A DNA stretch of 64,000 bases from Amycolatopsis nalaikhensis (GTDB taxonomy: Bacteria > Actinomycetota > Actinomycetes > Mycobacteriales > Pseudonocardiaceae). Below are positions 7,262 to 15,354 of the stretch, one piece after another (the first letter of the stretch is position 1; every line of letters starts with the position of its first letter). The stretch covers positions 7,447,501 through 7,511,500 of the forward strand of contig NZ_CP127173.1 in the NCBI RefSeq assembly GCF_030264295.1, read 5' to 3'. A model generated the notes under the pieces. The model made no database searches. It was given only the letters and a program-made list of their open reading frames with translations, and was not told the DNA's origin. The translations under genes and the position numbers were made by a program.

Positions 7262-9286
7262 TTGCGAGCCGTCACCTCGCTGCCGTACGAAATCACCGAG
7301 GAGGACCACGTCCGGATCCCGGTGTCCGACGGGACCGTGCTCTCCGCCCGCATCTGGCGGCCGGTCTCGTCGGACGCCGAGCCCGTGCCCGCGATCCTCG
7401 AGTACATCCCCTACCGCAAGCGCGACCTGACCGCGCCCCGCGACTCCATCCACCACCCCTACCTCGCCGGGCACGGGTACGCCTGCGTGCGCGTGGACAT
7501 CCGCGGCACCGGCGAGTCCGAGGGCGTGCTGGCCGACGAGTACCTCGAACGCGAGCAGCTCGACGCCGAGGACGTCCTGGAGTGGATCGCGGCCCAGCCG
7601 TGGTGCACCGGCGACACGGGCATGATGGGCATCTCCTGGGGCGCGTTCGCCGCCCTGCAGGTCGCGGCGCGGAAACCGCCGAGCCTGCGCGCCATCGTGA
7701 TCTCGTCGTTCACCGACGACCGCTTCGCCGACGACATGCACTACATGGGCGGCTGCCTGCTCTCGGACAACGTCGCCGAGTCCGGCACGATGTTCGCCTA
7801 CGCCACGCTGCCGCCCGACCCGGCGGTCGTCGGCGAGCGGTGGCGCGAGATGTGGCTGGAGCGCCTGGAAAACTGCAGCCTCTGGATCGACAACTGGCTC
7901 AGCCACCAGCGCCGCGACGACTACTGGCGGCACGCCTCGGTGTCGGAGAACTACAGCGACGTCCAGGTGCCGGTGCTGGCCTCGAGCGGCTGGGCCGACG
8001 GTTACTCCAACGCCGTCATCCGGCTGCTGGCCCACCTCGACGTGCCGCGCCGCGGGCTGATCGGCCCGTGGTCGCACAAGTACCCGCACCTCGGTGAGCC
8101 CGGCCCGGCCATCGGCTACCTCCAGGAAGTCGTGACGTGGTGGGACCACTGGCTGCGCGGCGTGGAGAACGAGGCCATGGACGGGCCGATGCTGCGCACG
8201 TGGATGCAGGACAGCGTGCCGCCGTCGACGTCCTATGAGGACCGTCCCGGTCGCTGGGTCGGCGAGGCGACGTGGCCTTCGCCGCACGTCAAGCCGCAGG
8301 AGCTGCCGCTGGCCCGGCACCGCCTGGCGCGGCCCGAGGAGACCGTCGAGGACGAGGCGCTGACGGTGTCTTCACCGTTGTCGGTCGGGCAGTTCTCCGG
8401 CAAGTGGGCGTCCTACAGCGCGCCACCGGATCTGCCCTACGACCAGCGCGAGGAGGACGGCGGGTCGCTCGTCTTCGACACCGACGTGCTCAGCGAACGC
8501 TGTGAGATCCTCGGTTCGCCGAAGGTGCGCCTCGAAGTCTCGGCCGACCAGCCGGTGGCGATGATCGCCGCGCGGCTTTCGGACGTCGCGCCGGACGGGC
8601 GGGCCACCCGCGTCACCTACGGGCTGCTCAACCTGACCCACCGCGACGGCCACGACGAGCCGTCGCCGATGGTGCCCGGCGAGCGCTGCGCGGTCGAGAT
8701 CGAGCTGAACGCCGTCGCCCAGGCTTTCCCGGCCGGGCACCGGATCCGGCTGTCACTGTCCACTTCGTACTGGCCGCTGGCCTGGCCGCCGCCGAAGCCG
8801 GTGCTCCTGAGTGTCCACACCGGACACAGTGCGCTGGAGCTGCCGGTGCGGCCGGTCGCCGAGCCGGACGAGCTGCCCGCCCGGCCGTTCGGCGAACCCG
8901 AAGGCGCGCCGCCGATGTCCGTCACCGCGCTGACGCCGGGGGAGCAGCGCTGGACGGTCTCCCGTGACCTCGTCGACTACCACTCGGCGCTGGACATCGT
9001 GAAGAACGCGGGAACGGTCCGCTACGACGACCTCGACCTGGAGGTCACCCGCGACGTCCGCGAGTGCTACCGCTGGGTGGCCGACGACTTCTGCTCGCCG
9101 GTGGCGGAGACCGAGTGGGTCGTCACCTTCGCCCGCGGCGAGTGGCAGGCGCGCAGCGAGACCCGCACGCGGGTGTCCTGCACCGACACCGAGTTCGTCG
9201 TCGACGCGCAGCTCGACGGCTACGACGGCGCCCGGCGGGTCGTCTCGCGGAACTGGCACCGGCGGATCCCGCGTGACCTGGTCTGA
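7262..9286 (+). CDS. CocE/NonD family hydrolase (peptidase S15 fold)
   Basis: A 674-residue hydrolase of the X-Pro dipeptidyl-peptidase/cocaine-esterase family, cleaving esters, amides or acyl-amino acids. The alpha/beta-hydrolase domain has the nucleophile in GISWGAF (about residue 124), the acid in SGWADGYSN and the base in GPWSHKYPH. A jelly-roll C-terminal domain follows (from about LVFDTDVLSERCEI). An additional C-terminal segment of about 130 residues extends past the usual CocE length. It has no signal peptide, so it acts in the cytoplasm. Translation starts at TTG 7262 behind GGGAGGGAACT. It follows the alcohol dehydrogenase by 21 bp. Confidence 0.87.
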   Translation: MRAVTSLPYEITEEDHVRIPVSDGTVLSARIWRPVSSDAEPVPAILEYIPYRKRDLTAPRDSIHHPYLAGHGYACVRVDIRGTGESEGVLADEYLEREQLDAEDVLEWIAAQPWCTGDTGMMGISWGAFAALQVAARKPPSLRAIVISSFTDDRFADDMHYMGGCLLSDNVAESGTMFAYATLPPDPAVVGERWREMWLERLENCSLWIDNWLSHQRRDDYWRHASVSENYSDVQVPVLASSGWADGYSNAVIRLLAHLDVPRRGLIGPWSHKYPHLGEPGPAIGYLQEVVTWWDHWLRGVENEAMDGPMLRTWMQDSVPPSTSYEDRPGRWVGEATWPSPHVKPQELPLARHRLARPEETVEDEALTVSSPLSVGQFSGKWASYSAPPDLPYDQREEDGGSLVFDTDVLSERCEILGSPKVRLEVSADQPVAMIAARLSDVAPDGRATRVTYGLLNLTHRDGHDEPSPMVPGERCAVEIELNAVAQAFPAGHRIRLSLSTSYWPLAWPPPKPVLLSVHTGHSALELPVRPVAEPDELPARPFGEPEGAPPMSVTALTPGEQRWTVSRDLVDYHSALDIVKNAGTVRYDDLDLEVTRDVRECYRWVADDFCSPVAETEWVVTFARGEWQARSETRTRVSCTDTEFVVDAQLDGYDGARRVVSRNWHRRIPRDLV

Positions 9287-9311
9287 GTTTCACGGTCGCG
9301 ACACGGGGTAA
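9287..9311 (+). promoter_or_regulatory. Sigma-B/F-type promoter for the epimerase gene
   Basis: GTTT at 9287-9290, 15-bp spacer, GGGTAA at 9306-9311: an excellent match to the stress-sigma consensus. It begins immediately after the hydrolase stop codon. The GTG start is only 9 bp past the -10, predicting a leaderless mRNA. Confidence 0.8.
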
Positions 9312-9320
9312 GCCTTCCGC

Positions 9321-10391
9321 GTGCGGATAGTGATCACCGGAGCCACCGGCAATGTCGGAACTGCGCTGCTGGCCGCCCTCGAACCCGGCCACGACGTCGT
9401 CGGTTTGGCCCGGCGGCTGCCCGACACGACGGCCGAGCCGTATCGCCGGGCGGGCTGGCGCGCCGTCGATGTCGGCGACCGCGGCGCGGACCGCGAGCTC
9501 ACCGAGCTGTTCGACGGTGCTGACGTCGTCGTCCACTTGGCCTGGGCCATCTCGCCGGTGCGCGGGGATCCGCCGATGTGGCGGACCAACGACCACGGCA
9601 CCCGGCACGTCCTCGCCGCGGCCGCGGCCGCCGGGGTGCCGCACCTGGTCGTCGCGTCGTCGGTGGCCGCCTACGGGCCCGCGCCGCGCTGGGAGAAGGT
9701 GGCCGAGGACCGGCCGTGCACCGGCATCCCGGGCAGCGCGTACAGCCGTGGCAAAGCCGGGCTGGAGACGCTGCTCGACCGGTTCGAGGAGCGGCACCCC
9801 GACGTGCGGGTCGCGCGGCTGCGGCCGTGCGCGATCCTGCACCGGCGCGCGGCCGGGGAGTTCGCGCGCTGGCTGCTCGGCCCGGTGCTGCCCGCGACCG
9901 CGATCGGGGGGCGGCTGCCGGTTCCGCTGTGGACCGGCCTGCGCGCGCAGATCGTGCACACCGCCGACGTCGCCGAGGCGATCCGGCTGGTCCTCGACCG
10001 CGGGTTCACCGGGCCGGTGAACCTCGCCGCGCCGGAGGTGCTCGACGCCGACGCGCTGGCCGCGATACTCGGCGGCGTCCGGGTCCCGGTGCCGAAGCCG
10101 GTGGTGCGGGCGGCGTCGCGGGCGGCCTGGTTCACCGGCGCGCTGCCGATGCACCCGGGCTGGCTCGAGCTCGCCGACCGCGCGGCGCTGGCCGACACGA
10201 CGCTGGCGGAGACCGCGTTGGGCTGGCAACCTCGGTACGACGCCGCGTCCGCGCTCGCCGAACTGGTCGACGGGCTCCGGTCGGGCGCGGGGGCGGCCAG
10301 CACCCCCTTGGCCCCGCCGCGCCGCGACGGGGTGGTGTCCCGGCTCCGCTCGCTCACCCGGGTCGGGCCGAGCCACCAGTCGCAAGCCTGA
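9321..10391 (+). CDS. NAD-dependent epimerase/dehydratase family protein
   Basis: A 356-residue extended short-chain dehydrogenase. The N-terminal GATGNVGTAL nucleotide loop sits at residues 7-16. An SSVAAYG strand is followed by the YSRGK-type catalytic tyrosine/lysine region (AYSRGKAGLE, about residue 140). The C-terminal part resembles nucleoside-diphosphate-sugar epimerases. No membrane segment. The start is GTG 9321, which the stress-type promoter places at or next to the transcription start. A CrtI-like oxidoreductase starts 15 bp downstream, so the two form a stress-controlled pair. Substrate unassigned. Confidence 0.85.
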   Translation: MRIVITGATGNVGTALLAALEPGHDVVGLARRLPDTTAEPYRRAGWRAVDVGDRGADRELTELFDGADVVVHLAWAISPVRGDPPMWRTNDHGTRHVLAAAAAAGVPHLVVASSVAAYGPAPRWEKVAEDRPCTGIPGSAYSRGKAGLETLLDRFEERHPDVRVARLRPCAILHRRAAGEFARWLLGPVLPATAIGGRLPVPLWTGLRAQIVHTADVAEAIRLVLDRGFTGPVNLAAPEVLDADALAAILGGVRVPVPKPVVRAASRAAWFTGALPMHPGWLELADRAALADTTLAETALGWQPRYDAASALAELVDGLRSGAGAASTPLAPPRRDGVVSRLRSLTRVGPSHQSQA

Positions 10392-10406
10392 ACAGCGGGA
10401 GGGCCA

Positions 10407-11999
10407 GTGAGCGCGGAAGCCTTCGACGCGGTGGTGATCGGGGCCGGCCACAACGGACTGGTGGCGGCGAACCTGCTGGCCGACGCGGGCTGGTCGGTGC
10501 TGGTCGTGGAGGCGACGGAGCACCCGGGCGGCGCGGTCCGCACCGCCGAGGTCACCGAGCCCGGCTTCCGCAACGACTTGTTCAGCGCCTTCTACCCGAT
10601 GTCGGCCGTGTCGCCGGTGCTCCAGGGCTTGCGGCTGGACGAGCACGGCCTGCGCTGGCGGCACGCCCCCGACGTCCTGGCGCACGTGCTGCCCGACGAC
10701 CGGTGCGCGGTGCTGTCCCGCGACGTCGACCGCACGGCGGCGTCGGCCGACGAGTTCGCACCGGGCGACGGCGACGCGTGGCGGCGGCTGTTCTCGCAGT
10801 GGCGGGAGATCCGCGAGCCGCTGCTGAACGCGTTGTTCACGCCGTTCCCGCCGGTGCGCCCGGTGTTGAAGCTGCTGCGCCGCACGGGGACGGGCGACGC
10901 CCTGCGCCTGGCGCGCATGCTGACGCTCCCGGCGCGCCGGTTCGGCGACGAGCTGTTCACCGGCGAGGGCGCGAAGCTGCTCATCGCGGGGAATTCGGCG
11001 CACAGCGACCTTTCCGTGGACAACGCGGGCAGCGCGGTGTTCGGCTGGCTGCTCGCGATGATCGGCCAGGACGCCGGCTTCCCGGTGCCCGAAGGCGGGG
11101 CGGGCGAACTGGTCGCGGCGCTGGTCCGCAGGCTGGAGTCCCGCGGCGGCACCGTCCAGTGTGGACGTCCGGTCCGGGAGGTCCTCGTCGGCGGCGGGCG
11201 GGCACTGGGGATCCGTGACGCGGCCGGCGATCCGGTGCGGGCCCGCAAGGCGGTGCTCGCCGACGTCCCGGCGCCGGTCCTGTACCGCGAACTGGTGGGG
11301 ACGGAGTGGCTGCCGCCGCGGCTGGTCGAGGACCTCGGCAAGTTCGAGTGGGACAGCGCGACGGTGAAGGTGGACTGGGCGTTGTCCGGCCCGATCCCGT
11401 GGACGGCGGAGGCCGCGCGCGGGGCGGGCACGATCCACCTCGGCACGGACCTGGACGGGCTGTCGGCGTTCGGCGCCGAGCTGGCCCGCGGCCGGACCCC
11501 GCGCCGCCCGTTCCTGCTGCTCGGCCAGATGACGACGAGCGACCCGTCGCGGTCCCCGGCGGGGACGGAGGCGGCGTGGGCGTACACGCACGTACCGCGC
11601 GGCACGATGGAGAACCGGTCGGCCCTGGAGCGGCGGGCGCGCCGGATCGAGGAGACGGTGGAGGCGAACGCACCGGGGTTCACGGACTTGATCAAGGCGC
11701 GGTACGTGCAGGGCCCGGTCGAGCTGGCGGGCCGCAACCCGGGCCTGGTGGGCGGCGCGATCAACGCGGGGACGACGGCGATCCACCAGCAGCTGTTCTT
11801 CCGCCCGGTACCGGGAACGGGCCGCGCGGACACCCCGGTGGACCGGCTGTACTTAGCGGGGGCATCGGCCCACCCGGGCGGCGCGGTCCACGGCGGCCCG
11901 GGAGCCAACGCGGCCCGAGCGGCCCTGGCACGGGCGGGAGTGCTGGGCGGCGGCTACGCGGCGGTGATCAGGGCGGCGCACCGCGCGATCTACGGCTGA
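10407..11999 (+). CDS. Phytoene-dehydrogenase-like NAD(P)/FAD oxidoreductase
   Basis: A 530-residue flavoprotein of the CrtI/amine-oxidase superfamily. The FAD-binding GAGHNGLVAANLLADAGW loop is at residues 11-28, followed by VVEATEHPGG. The C-terminal LYLAGASAHPGGAVHGGPG segment is the typical closing FAD motif. Such proteins desaturate or isomerise polyenes and related lipids, but no carotenoid gene is nearby, so the substrate is open. The GTG at 10407 lies 15 bp after the epimerase stop behind GGGAGGGCC. It should share the stress-type promoter at 9287. A tandem palindromic repeat follows it. Confidence 0.83.
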   Translation: MSAEAFDAVVIGAGHNGLVAANLLADAGWSVLVVEATEHPGGAVRTAEVTEPGFRNDLFSAFYPMSAVSPVLQGLRLDEHGLRWRHAPDVLAHVLPDDRCAVLSRDVDRTAASADEFAPGDGDAWRRLFSQWREIREPLLNALFTPFPPVRPVLKLLRRTGTGDALRLARMLTLPARRFGDELFTGEGAKLLIAGNSAHSDLSVDNAGSAVFGWLLAMIGQDAGFPVPEGGAGELVAALVRRLESRGGTVQCGRPVREVLVGGGRALGIRDAAGDPVRARKAVLADVPAPVLYRELVGTEWLPPRLVEDLGKFEWDSATVKVDWALSGPIPWTAEAARGAGTIHLGTDLDGLSAFGAELARGRTPRRPFLLLGQMTTSDPSRSPAGTEAAWAYTHVPRGTMENRSALERRARRIEETVEANAPGFTDLIKARYVQGPVELAGRNPGLVGGAINAGTTAIHQQLFFRPVPGTGRADTPVDRLYLAGASAHPGGAVHGGPGANAARAALARAGVLGGGYAAVIRAAHRAIYG

Positions 12000-12027
12000 G
12001 TCGCGGGCTTGCGGGCCGCCGGGGTCG

Positions 12028-12195
12028 CGAATGGGTCATTGGGGGCGCCGGAGGTCGCGAATGAGTCATTGGCGGCGCCGGGGTGGCGGGCCGCGGGGCG
12101 CGAGTGAGTCGTGGAGTGCCGGGGTCGCGGGCTGCGGGGGGTCGCGAATGGGTCATTGGGGGCGCCAGAGGTCGCGAATGAGTCATTCGCGACCC
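12028..12195. repeat. Tandem imperfect palindromic repeats between convergent genes
   Basis: At least four copies of a GTCGCGAATGRGTCATT core, in two orders (before GGGGGCGCC and before SGCG blocks), with a diverged unit between. The last copy ends as GAATGAGTCATTCGCGACC, a hairpin. The core is related to the TGAATGAGTCATTCA repeats at 1952, 42861 and 56265. Placement between convergent stops suggests terminator function plus local expansion. Spacers are not unique sequences, so this is not a CRISPR array. Confidence 0.75.
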
Positions 12196-12212
12196 CCGAC
12201 CAACGCCCGCCG

Positions 12213-12680
12213 CTAGGGCCGCGGGTGGCCGCTCTGGGTGCGGGCGTGCTTGCCCGTCGCCAGGTCCGCCAGCCGGGCCAGGGACTCCGTGTTGCGCGGC
12301 TTGATCAGCAGCGACTGCAGCGCCGCCGGCAGCACCTTGCCCGGGCCGCCGACGATGTGCTCGGTCATCCGGACCAGCGTCTTCCCGTCGCCGTGCGGCA
12401 CGAGCGTCAGCGCGACGGCCGCCGCGCCGATGGGCCAGCCGCGGGCCTCCAATGACAGGGACAGGCCCGGCTCGACCGCCGTCACCACGGTCTCGTCCTG
12501 GATGTGCAGCGGCCACGGACCGACGCTGTGGTGGATGCGCGCGCCGACCGCCGGCCAGTCCGCCTCGACGTCGCGGATGTGCGAGCTCCCCACCACCCAG
12601 CCCGCGTAGAGCCAGCCGTCGGCCAGCACGGCGAACACGGCGTCGGGTGGTGCGTCGATCACGCGGCTGACCTCGGTCAC
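12213..12680 (-). CDS. SRPBCC family protein
   Basis: A 155-residue START/Bet v 1-like helix-grip protein (TEVSRVIDAPPDAVFAVLADG at the N-terminus, then W-rich beta strands ending in VRMTEHIVGGPGK). These bind a hydrophobic ligand in a central cavity; no ligand can be named. GTG start at 12680. It is transcribed divergently from the YihY/BrkB gene from an interlocked pair of stress-type promoters (12716-12740 on this strand), so both should respond to the same sigma factor. Confidence 0.82.
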   Translation of the reverse strand: MTEVSRVIDAPPDAVFAVLADGWLYAGWVVGSSHIRDVEADWPAVGARIHHSVGPWPLHIQDETVVTAVEPGLSLSLEARGWPIGAAAVALTLVPHGDGKTLVRMTEHIVGGPGKVLPAALQSLLIKPRNTESLARLADLATGKHARTQSGHPRP

Positions 12681-12713
12681 GGGTCTCCTCCTGCTCCGTC
12701 GGGGGCACCGCAG

Positions 12714-12738
12714 GAGTACCCCGCCGCGGACGGGGTAT
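12714..12738 (+). promoter_or_regulatory. Sigma-B/F-type promoter for yihY/brkB-like gene
   Basis: GAGT at 12714-12717, 15-bp spacer, GGGTAT at 12733-12738. It overlaps almost exactly, on the opposite strand, the promoter of the SRPBCC gene. A Shine-Dalgarno GGAGG lies at 12756-12760 before the GTG at 12768. Confidence 0.65.
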
Positions 12739-12740
12739 GC
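12716..12740 (-). promoter_or_regulatory. Sigma-B/F-type promoter for SRPBCC gene
   Basis: Read on the minus strand: GCAT (12740-12737), 15-bp spacer, GGGTAC (12721-12716). The -10 of this promoter overlaps the -35 of the forward promoter and vice versa, so only one polymerase could occupy the site at a time. Confidence 0.65.
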
Positions 12741-12767
12741 CCGCGACGACGAACCGGAGGTGGCGAA

Positions 12768-13748
12768 GTGGCCAGGCGACGGAAAGCCCCCGAAGGGCCG
12801 GGCGAACTTTCGAAGCGGTCGTGGTGGGCGGTGCTCAAGCGCACCGTCAAGCAGTTCAACCGCGACGGCCTGACCGACTGGGCCGCCGCCCTGACCTACT
12901 ACGGCGTGCTGTCGATCTTCCCCGGCACCGTCGTCCTCACCGCCGTGCTGGGCCTGCTCGGGCCGAGCGCGATCCAGACCGTGATCGACAACGTCCAGCA
13001 GGTCGTCCCCGGCGAGGGCAAGGACATCCTCGTCGGGGCGATCCGCGAGCTGGCGGGCTCCCGCGGCCTGGCGGGCCCGCTGGCGATCCTCGGGCTGCTC
13101 GGGGCGCTGTGGTCGGCGTCGGGTTACGTCGGGGCGTTCATGCGCGCGTCGAACGGGATCTACGGCATGCCCGAGGGCCGTCCACTGTGGAAGGTGCTGC
13201 CGCTGCGGGTGGCGCTGACTGTGGCGATCGTGGTGCTGCTGGCGGTGTGCGCGCTGGGCGTGGTGGCGACCGGCACGGTCGCCCGCCGGATCGGCGACCT
13301 GGTGGGCCTCGGGTCGACCGGCGTGCTCGTGTGGGAGATCGCGAAGTGGCCGGTGATCGCCGTGCTGGTGAGCCTGGCGTTCGCGTTGCTCTACTGGGTC
13401 GGGCCGAACGTCCGCCAGCCGGGCTTCAAGTGGCTGACGCCGGGCGGTTTGGTGGCGGTGGTGCTGTGGGTGCTGGCTTCGGCGGGGTTCGCGCTGTACG
13501 TCGCGAACTTCGGCTCGTACAACAAGACCTACGGTTCGCTGGCCGGGGTGATCGTGTTCCTAGTATGGTTGTGGATCTCGAACCTGGCGGTGTTGCTGGG
13601 GGCCGAGCTGGACGCGGAGCTCGCGCGCGGCCGGGGGATCGAGGCGGGGGAGCGCGGTGAGGCCGAGCCGTTCCTGCCGCCGAAGGACACGAAGGCGATG
13701 GACTCCGACGAAGCCGCGGAGGTGGCCGGGGAGACCGAACGGAGCTGA
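12768..13748 (+). CDS. YihY/virulence factor BrkB family membrane protein
   Basis: A 326-residue inner-membrane protein with about six hydrophobic helices and the family hallmark DGLTDWAAALTYYGVLSIFP near residue 35, plus GPNVRQPGFKWLTPGG and FVANFGSYNKTYGSLAGV-like segments. Its biochemical role is unknown; family members are often called ribonuclease BN-like by historical error. GTG start at 12768 with GGAGG eight bases upstream. The C-terminus is a charged cytoplasmic tail. A short gap leads to the VOC protein gene. The stress-type promoter at 12714 fits a membrane-integrity role. Confidence 0.88.
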   Translation: MARRRKAPEGPGELSKRSWWAVLKRTVKQFNRDGLTDWAAALTYYGVLSIFPGTVVLTAVLGLLGPSAIQTVIDNVQQVVPGEGKDILVGAIRELAGSRGLAGPLAILGLLGALWSASGYVGAFMRASNGIYGMPEGRPLWKVLPLRVALTVAIVVLLAVCALGVVATGTVARRIGDLVGLGSTGVLVWEIAKWPVIAVLVSLAFALLYWVGPNVRQPGFKWLTPGGLVAVVLWVLASAGFALYVANFGSYNKTYGSLAGVIVFLVWLWISNLAVLLGAELDAELARGRGIEAGERGEAEPFLPPKDTKAMDSDEAAEVAGETERS

Positions 13749-13752
13749 GCGG

Positions 13753-14133
13753 ATGGCGTGCCGGATCACCGAGCTCGTGCTGGAGTGCCGGGACCCCGAC
13801 CGGCTGGCGGAGTTCTGGGGCCCGGTGCTCGGCTACGAGGTGATCGGCCCGGAGCCCGACGGCTTGGCGCTCGGCCCGCCGGGCGCGAAGCTCGGCGAGG
13901 GCCCGCCGACGCTGGTGCTGGCCCGCTCGGACAACCCGCGCCGGGGCAAGCTGCCGCTGCACCTCGACGTGAGCCCGGAGGGCTGCGACCAGGAGGCGGA
14001 GCTGGCCAGGTTGACGGCGCTGGGCGCCCGCCCGGCGGACGTCGGCCAGGACGGCACCGAGTCCTGGGTGGTCCTGCAGGACCCGGAGGGCAACGAGTTC
14101 TGCCTGCTCCGCACGCGGATCGGGACGGACTGA
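13753..14133 (+). CDS. VOC (glyoxalase-like) family protein
   Basis: A 126-residue vicinal-oxygen-chelate protein: CRITELVLECRDPDRLAEFW at the N-terminus, LPLHLDVSP in the middle, and ending VVLQDPEGNEFCLL. Two beta-alpha-beta-beta-beta repeats are implied; possible metal ligands are a histidine in LHLDV and the glutamate of GNEF. Such single-domain proteins act as isomerases, dioxygenases or resistance proteins, and none can be chosen here. ATG 13753 lies 5 bp after the YihY stop, so it is co-transcribed. Confidence 0.82.
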   Translation: MACRITELVLECRDPDRLAEFWGPVLGYEVIGPEPDGLALGPPGAKLGEGPPTLVLARSDNPRRGKLPLHLDVSPEGCDQEAELARLTALGARPADVGQDGTESWVVLQDPEGNEFCLLRTRIGTD

Positions 14134-14228
14134 GTCCCCCGTTCGGGTGTTACAGCCGAAGCGTGTGCGTCACAGCGCGATTTGTGGTCTGATATGCCCC
14201 GCTACGGGAAGACTCCGAGGGGGAGACG

Positions 14229-14807
14229 ATGAAAAGCGTGATCGCGTGGTCGATCGGCCTGCTGTTCGGATTGGGGTTGATGGCGCTCGGGCTGTTCGGC
14301 ACGGCCGATCCGACCGGCGGCAAGGTGCTGTGCGGCAGCGAGGAGATGCGGCCGGGCGAGACCTGCGAAAAGACCCAGTACGGCCAGAAGTCCACGGAGA
14401 CGTACGAAGAGAAGCACCAGGAAGCGATCGACGACGCGAAGAGCTTCGAGGGCGGCGGCCGCTGGGTGACGTTCGGGATCGGCACGGTGATCGCGGCGGG
14501 CTCCGGCTGGCGGCTGGTGGTCGCGGTCCGGCGGCGGGCTAAGCGGGGATCGGCTCCGGCGGCTCAGACCGCGCCCGGCTTTGGTCCGCAGCCGGGGCTG
14601 CAGCCGCAGGGGTATCCGGTGCAGCAGAACTTCCAGCCGCAGCAAGGGTTTGCGCCGCAGCAGGGGTTCCCCGCGCCGCAGCCGGGCTTCCCGCAGCAGC
14701 AGCCGGGGTTCGCGCCGCCGCAGCAGCCGGGTTATCCGCAGTCGGGAGGGTTCCAGCAGCCTCCGCCGCCGGGGTACCAGCCGCCGCGCGGGCCGCATCA
14801 GCAGTAG
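14229..14807 (+). CDS. Membrane protein with Pro/Gln-rich tail
   Basis: A 192-residue protein of unknown function. It starts with a hydrophobic helix (MKSVIAWSIGLLFGLGLMAL), followed by a short extracytoplasmic loop holding two cysteines (KVLCGSEEM, GETCEKTQ) that could form a disulfide. A second helix follows (about residues 78-97), then a tail of roughly 75 residues made of repeated P-G-F-x-P-Q-Q units. The tail is predicted to be disordered and cytoplasmic if both helices span the membrane. It starts at ATG 14229 behind GAGGGGGAG. The preceding 95 bp (with TGATAT at about 14190) look like an ordinary vegetative promoter rather than a stress-type one. Confidence 0.75.
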   Translation: MKSVIAWSIGLLFGLGLMALGLFGTADPTGGKVLCGSEEMRPGETCEKTQYGQKSTETYEEKHQEAIDDAKSFEGGGRWVTFGIGTVIAAGSGWRLVVAVRRRAKRGSAPAAQTAPGFGPQPGLQPQGYPVQQNFQPQQGFAPQQGFPAPQPGFPQQQPGFAPPQQPGYPQSGGFQQPPPPGYQPPRGPHQQ

Positions 14808-14816
14808 TGACGTGGG

Positions 14817-14838
14817 GCGGGTGCGGTCACGCACCCGC
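14817..14838. terminator. Hairpin between convergent genes
   Basis: GCGGGTGCG (14817-14825), loop GTCA, CGCACCCGC (14830-14838): a perfect 9-bp stem right after the stop of the Pro/Gln-rich protein and before the convergent gene. No U-tract, as is common in high-GC actinomycetes. Confidence 0.6.
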
Positions 14839-14884
14839 TGCGAGAAGCCGCCGCCATCCATTCACCCGCGGCGGCGCGAAACCC

Positions 14885-15289
14885 TCAGTCCTCAGCCGCG
14901 CAGCGGCGCCAGTGCACACCCTCACCGGCCCGGTCCGCGTGCCAGACCTCCACGCCCGCGTCCGACTCCCACGTCGGCAACAGCCGGTCACTCACCACGT
15001 GCCCCCGCGCCACCCGGCCGAACAGTTCCACCCCGTCCGCGCGGCGCGCCGCCGGGATCCAGGCCGGGAACCTCGTCCGTGGCAGCTTGTGCTCGATCCA
15101 CTCCCGCGCCGAGCCCTCGCTGCCGTGCTCCGACTCGACGATGCTCGACACCGGACCGCCGCCGCCGACGGCGAGGCCGATCGACGCGCGCCAGCGCACG
15201 GGGGACCCTTCGGAAGTCATCGCACCCAGGCTCCCGGACGACCGGGTCCGCGGGCCAGTACACGTTCGGATGGATCGGCGCTCACTCAC
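14885..15289 (-). CDS. Hypothetical protein downstream of topoisomerase IB
   Basis: A protein of about 134 residues with no domain I recognise; it contains a SIVESEHGSEGSAREWIEHK segment and a C-terminal DRLLPTWESDAGVEVWHADR segment, basic overall and soluble. The GTG at 15289 is preferred because AGGAGGCACG lies directly before it; an in-frame ATG at 15220 would give 111 residues. It follows the topoisomerase gene by 65 bp on the same strand and may share its stress-type promoter. Confidence 0.6.
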   Translation of the reverse strand: MSERRSIRTCTGPRTRSSGSLGAMTSEGSPVRWRASIGLAVGGGGPVSSIVESEHGSEGSAREWIEHKLPRTRFPAWIPAARRADGVELFGRVARGHVVSDRLLPTWESDAGVEVWHADRAGEGVHWRRCAAED

Positions 15290-15354
15290 CGTGCCTCCTG
15301 TCGCTCGACGGCCCGCTGCTCCCGGGGCGGTTTCCCCACTCGGGTGATGTTCAA

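Noticed and set aside
12028..12195. CRISPR array
   Set aside because: Repeats are imperfect palindromes with related, not unique, spacers, and there are no cas genes.
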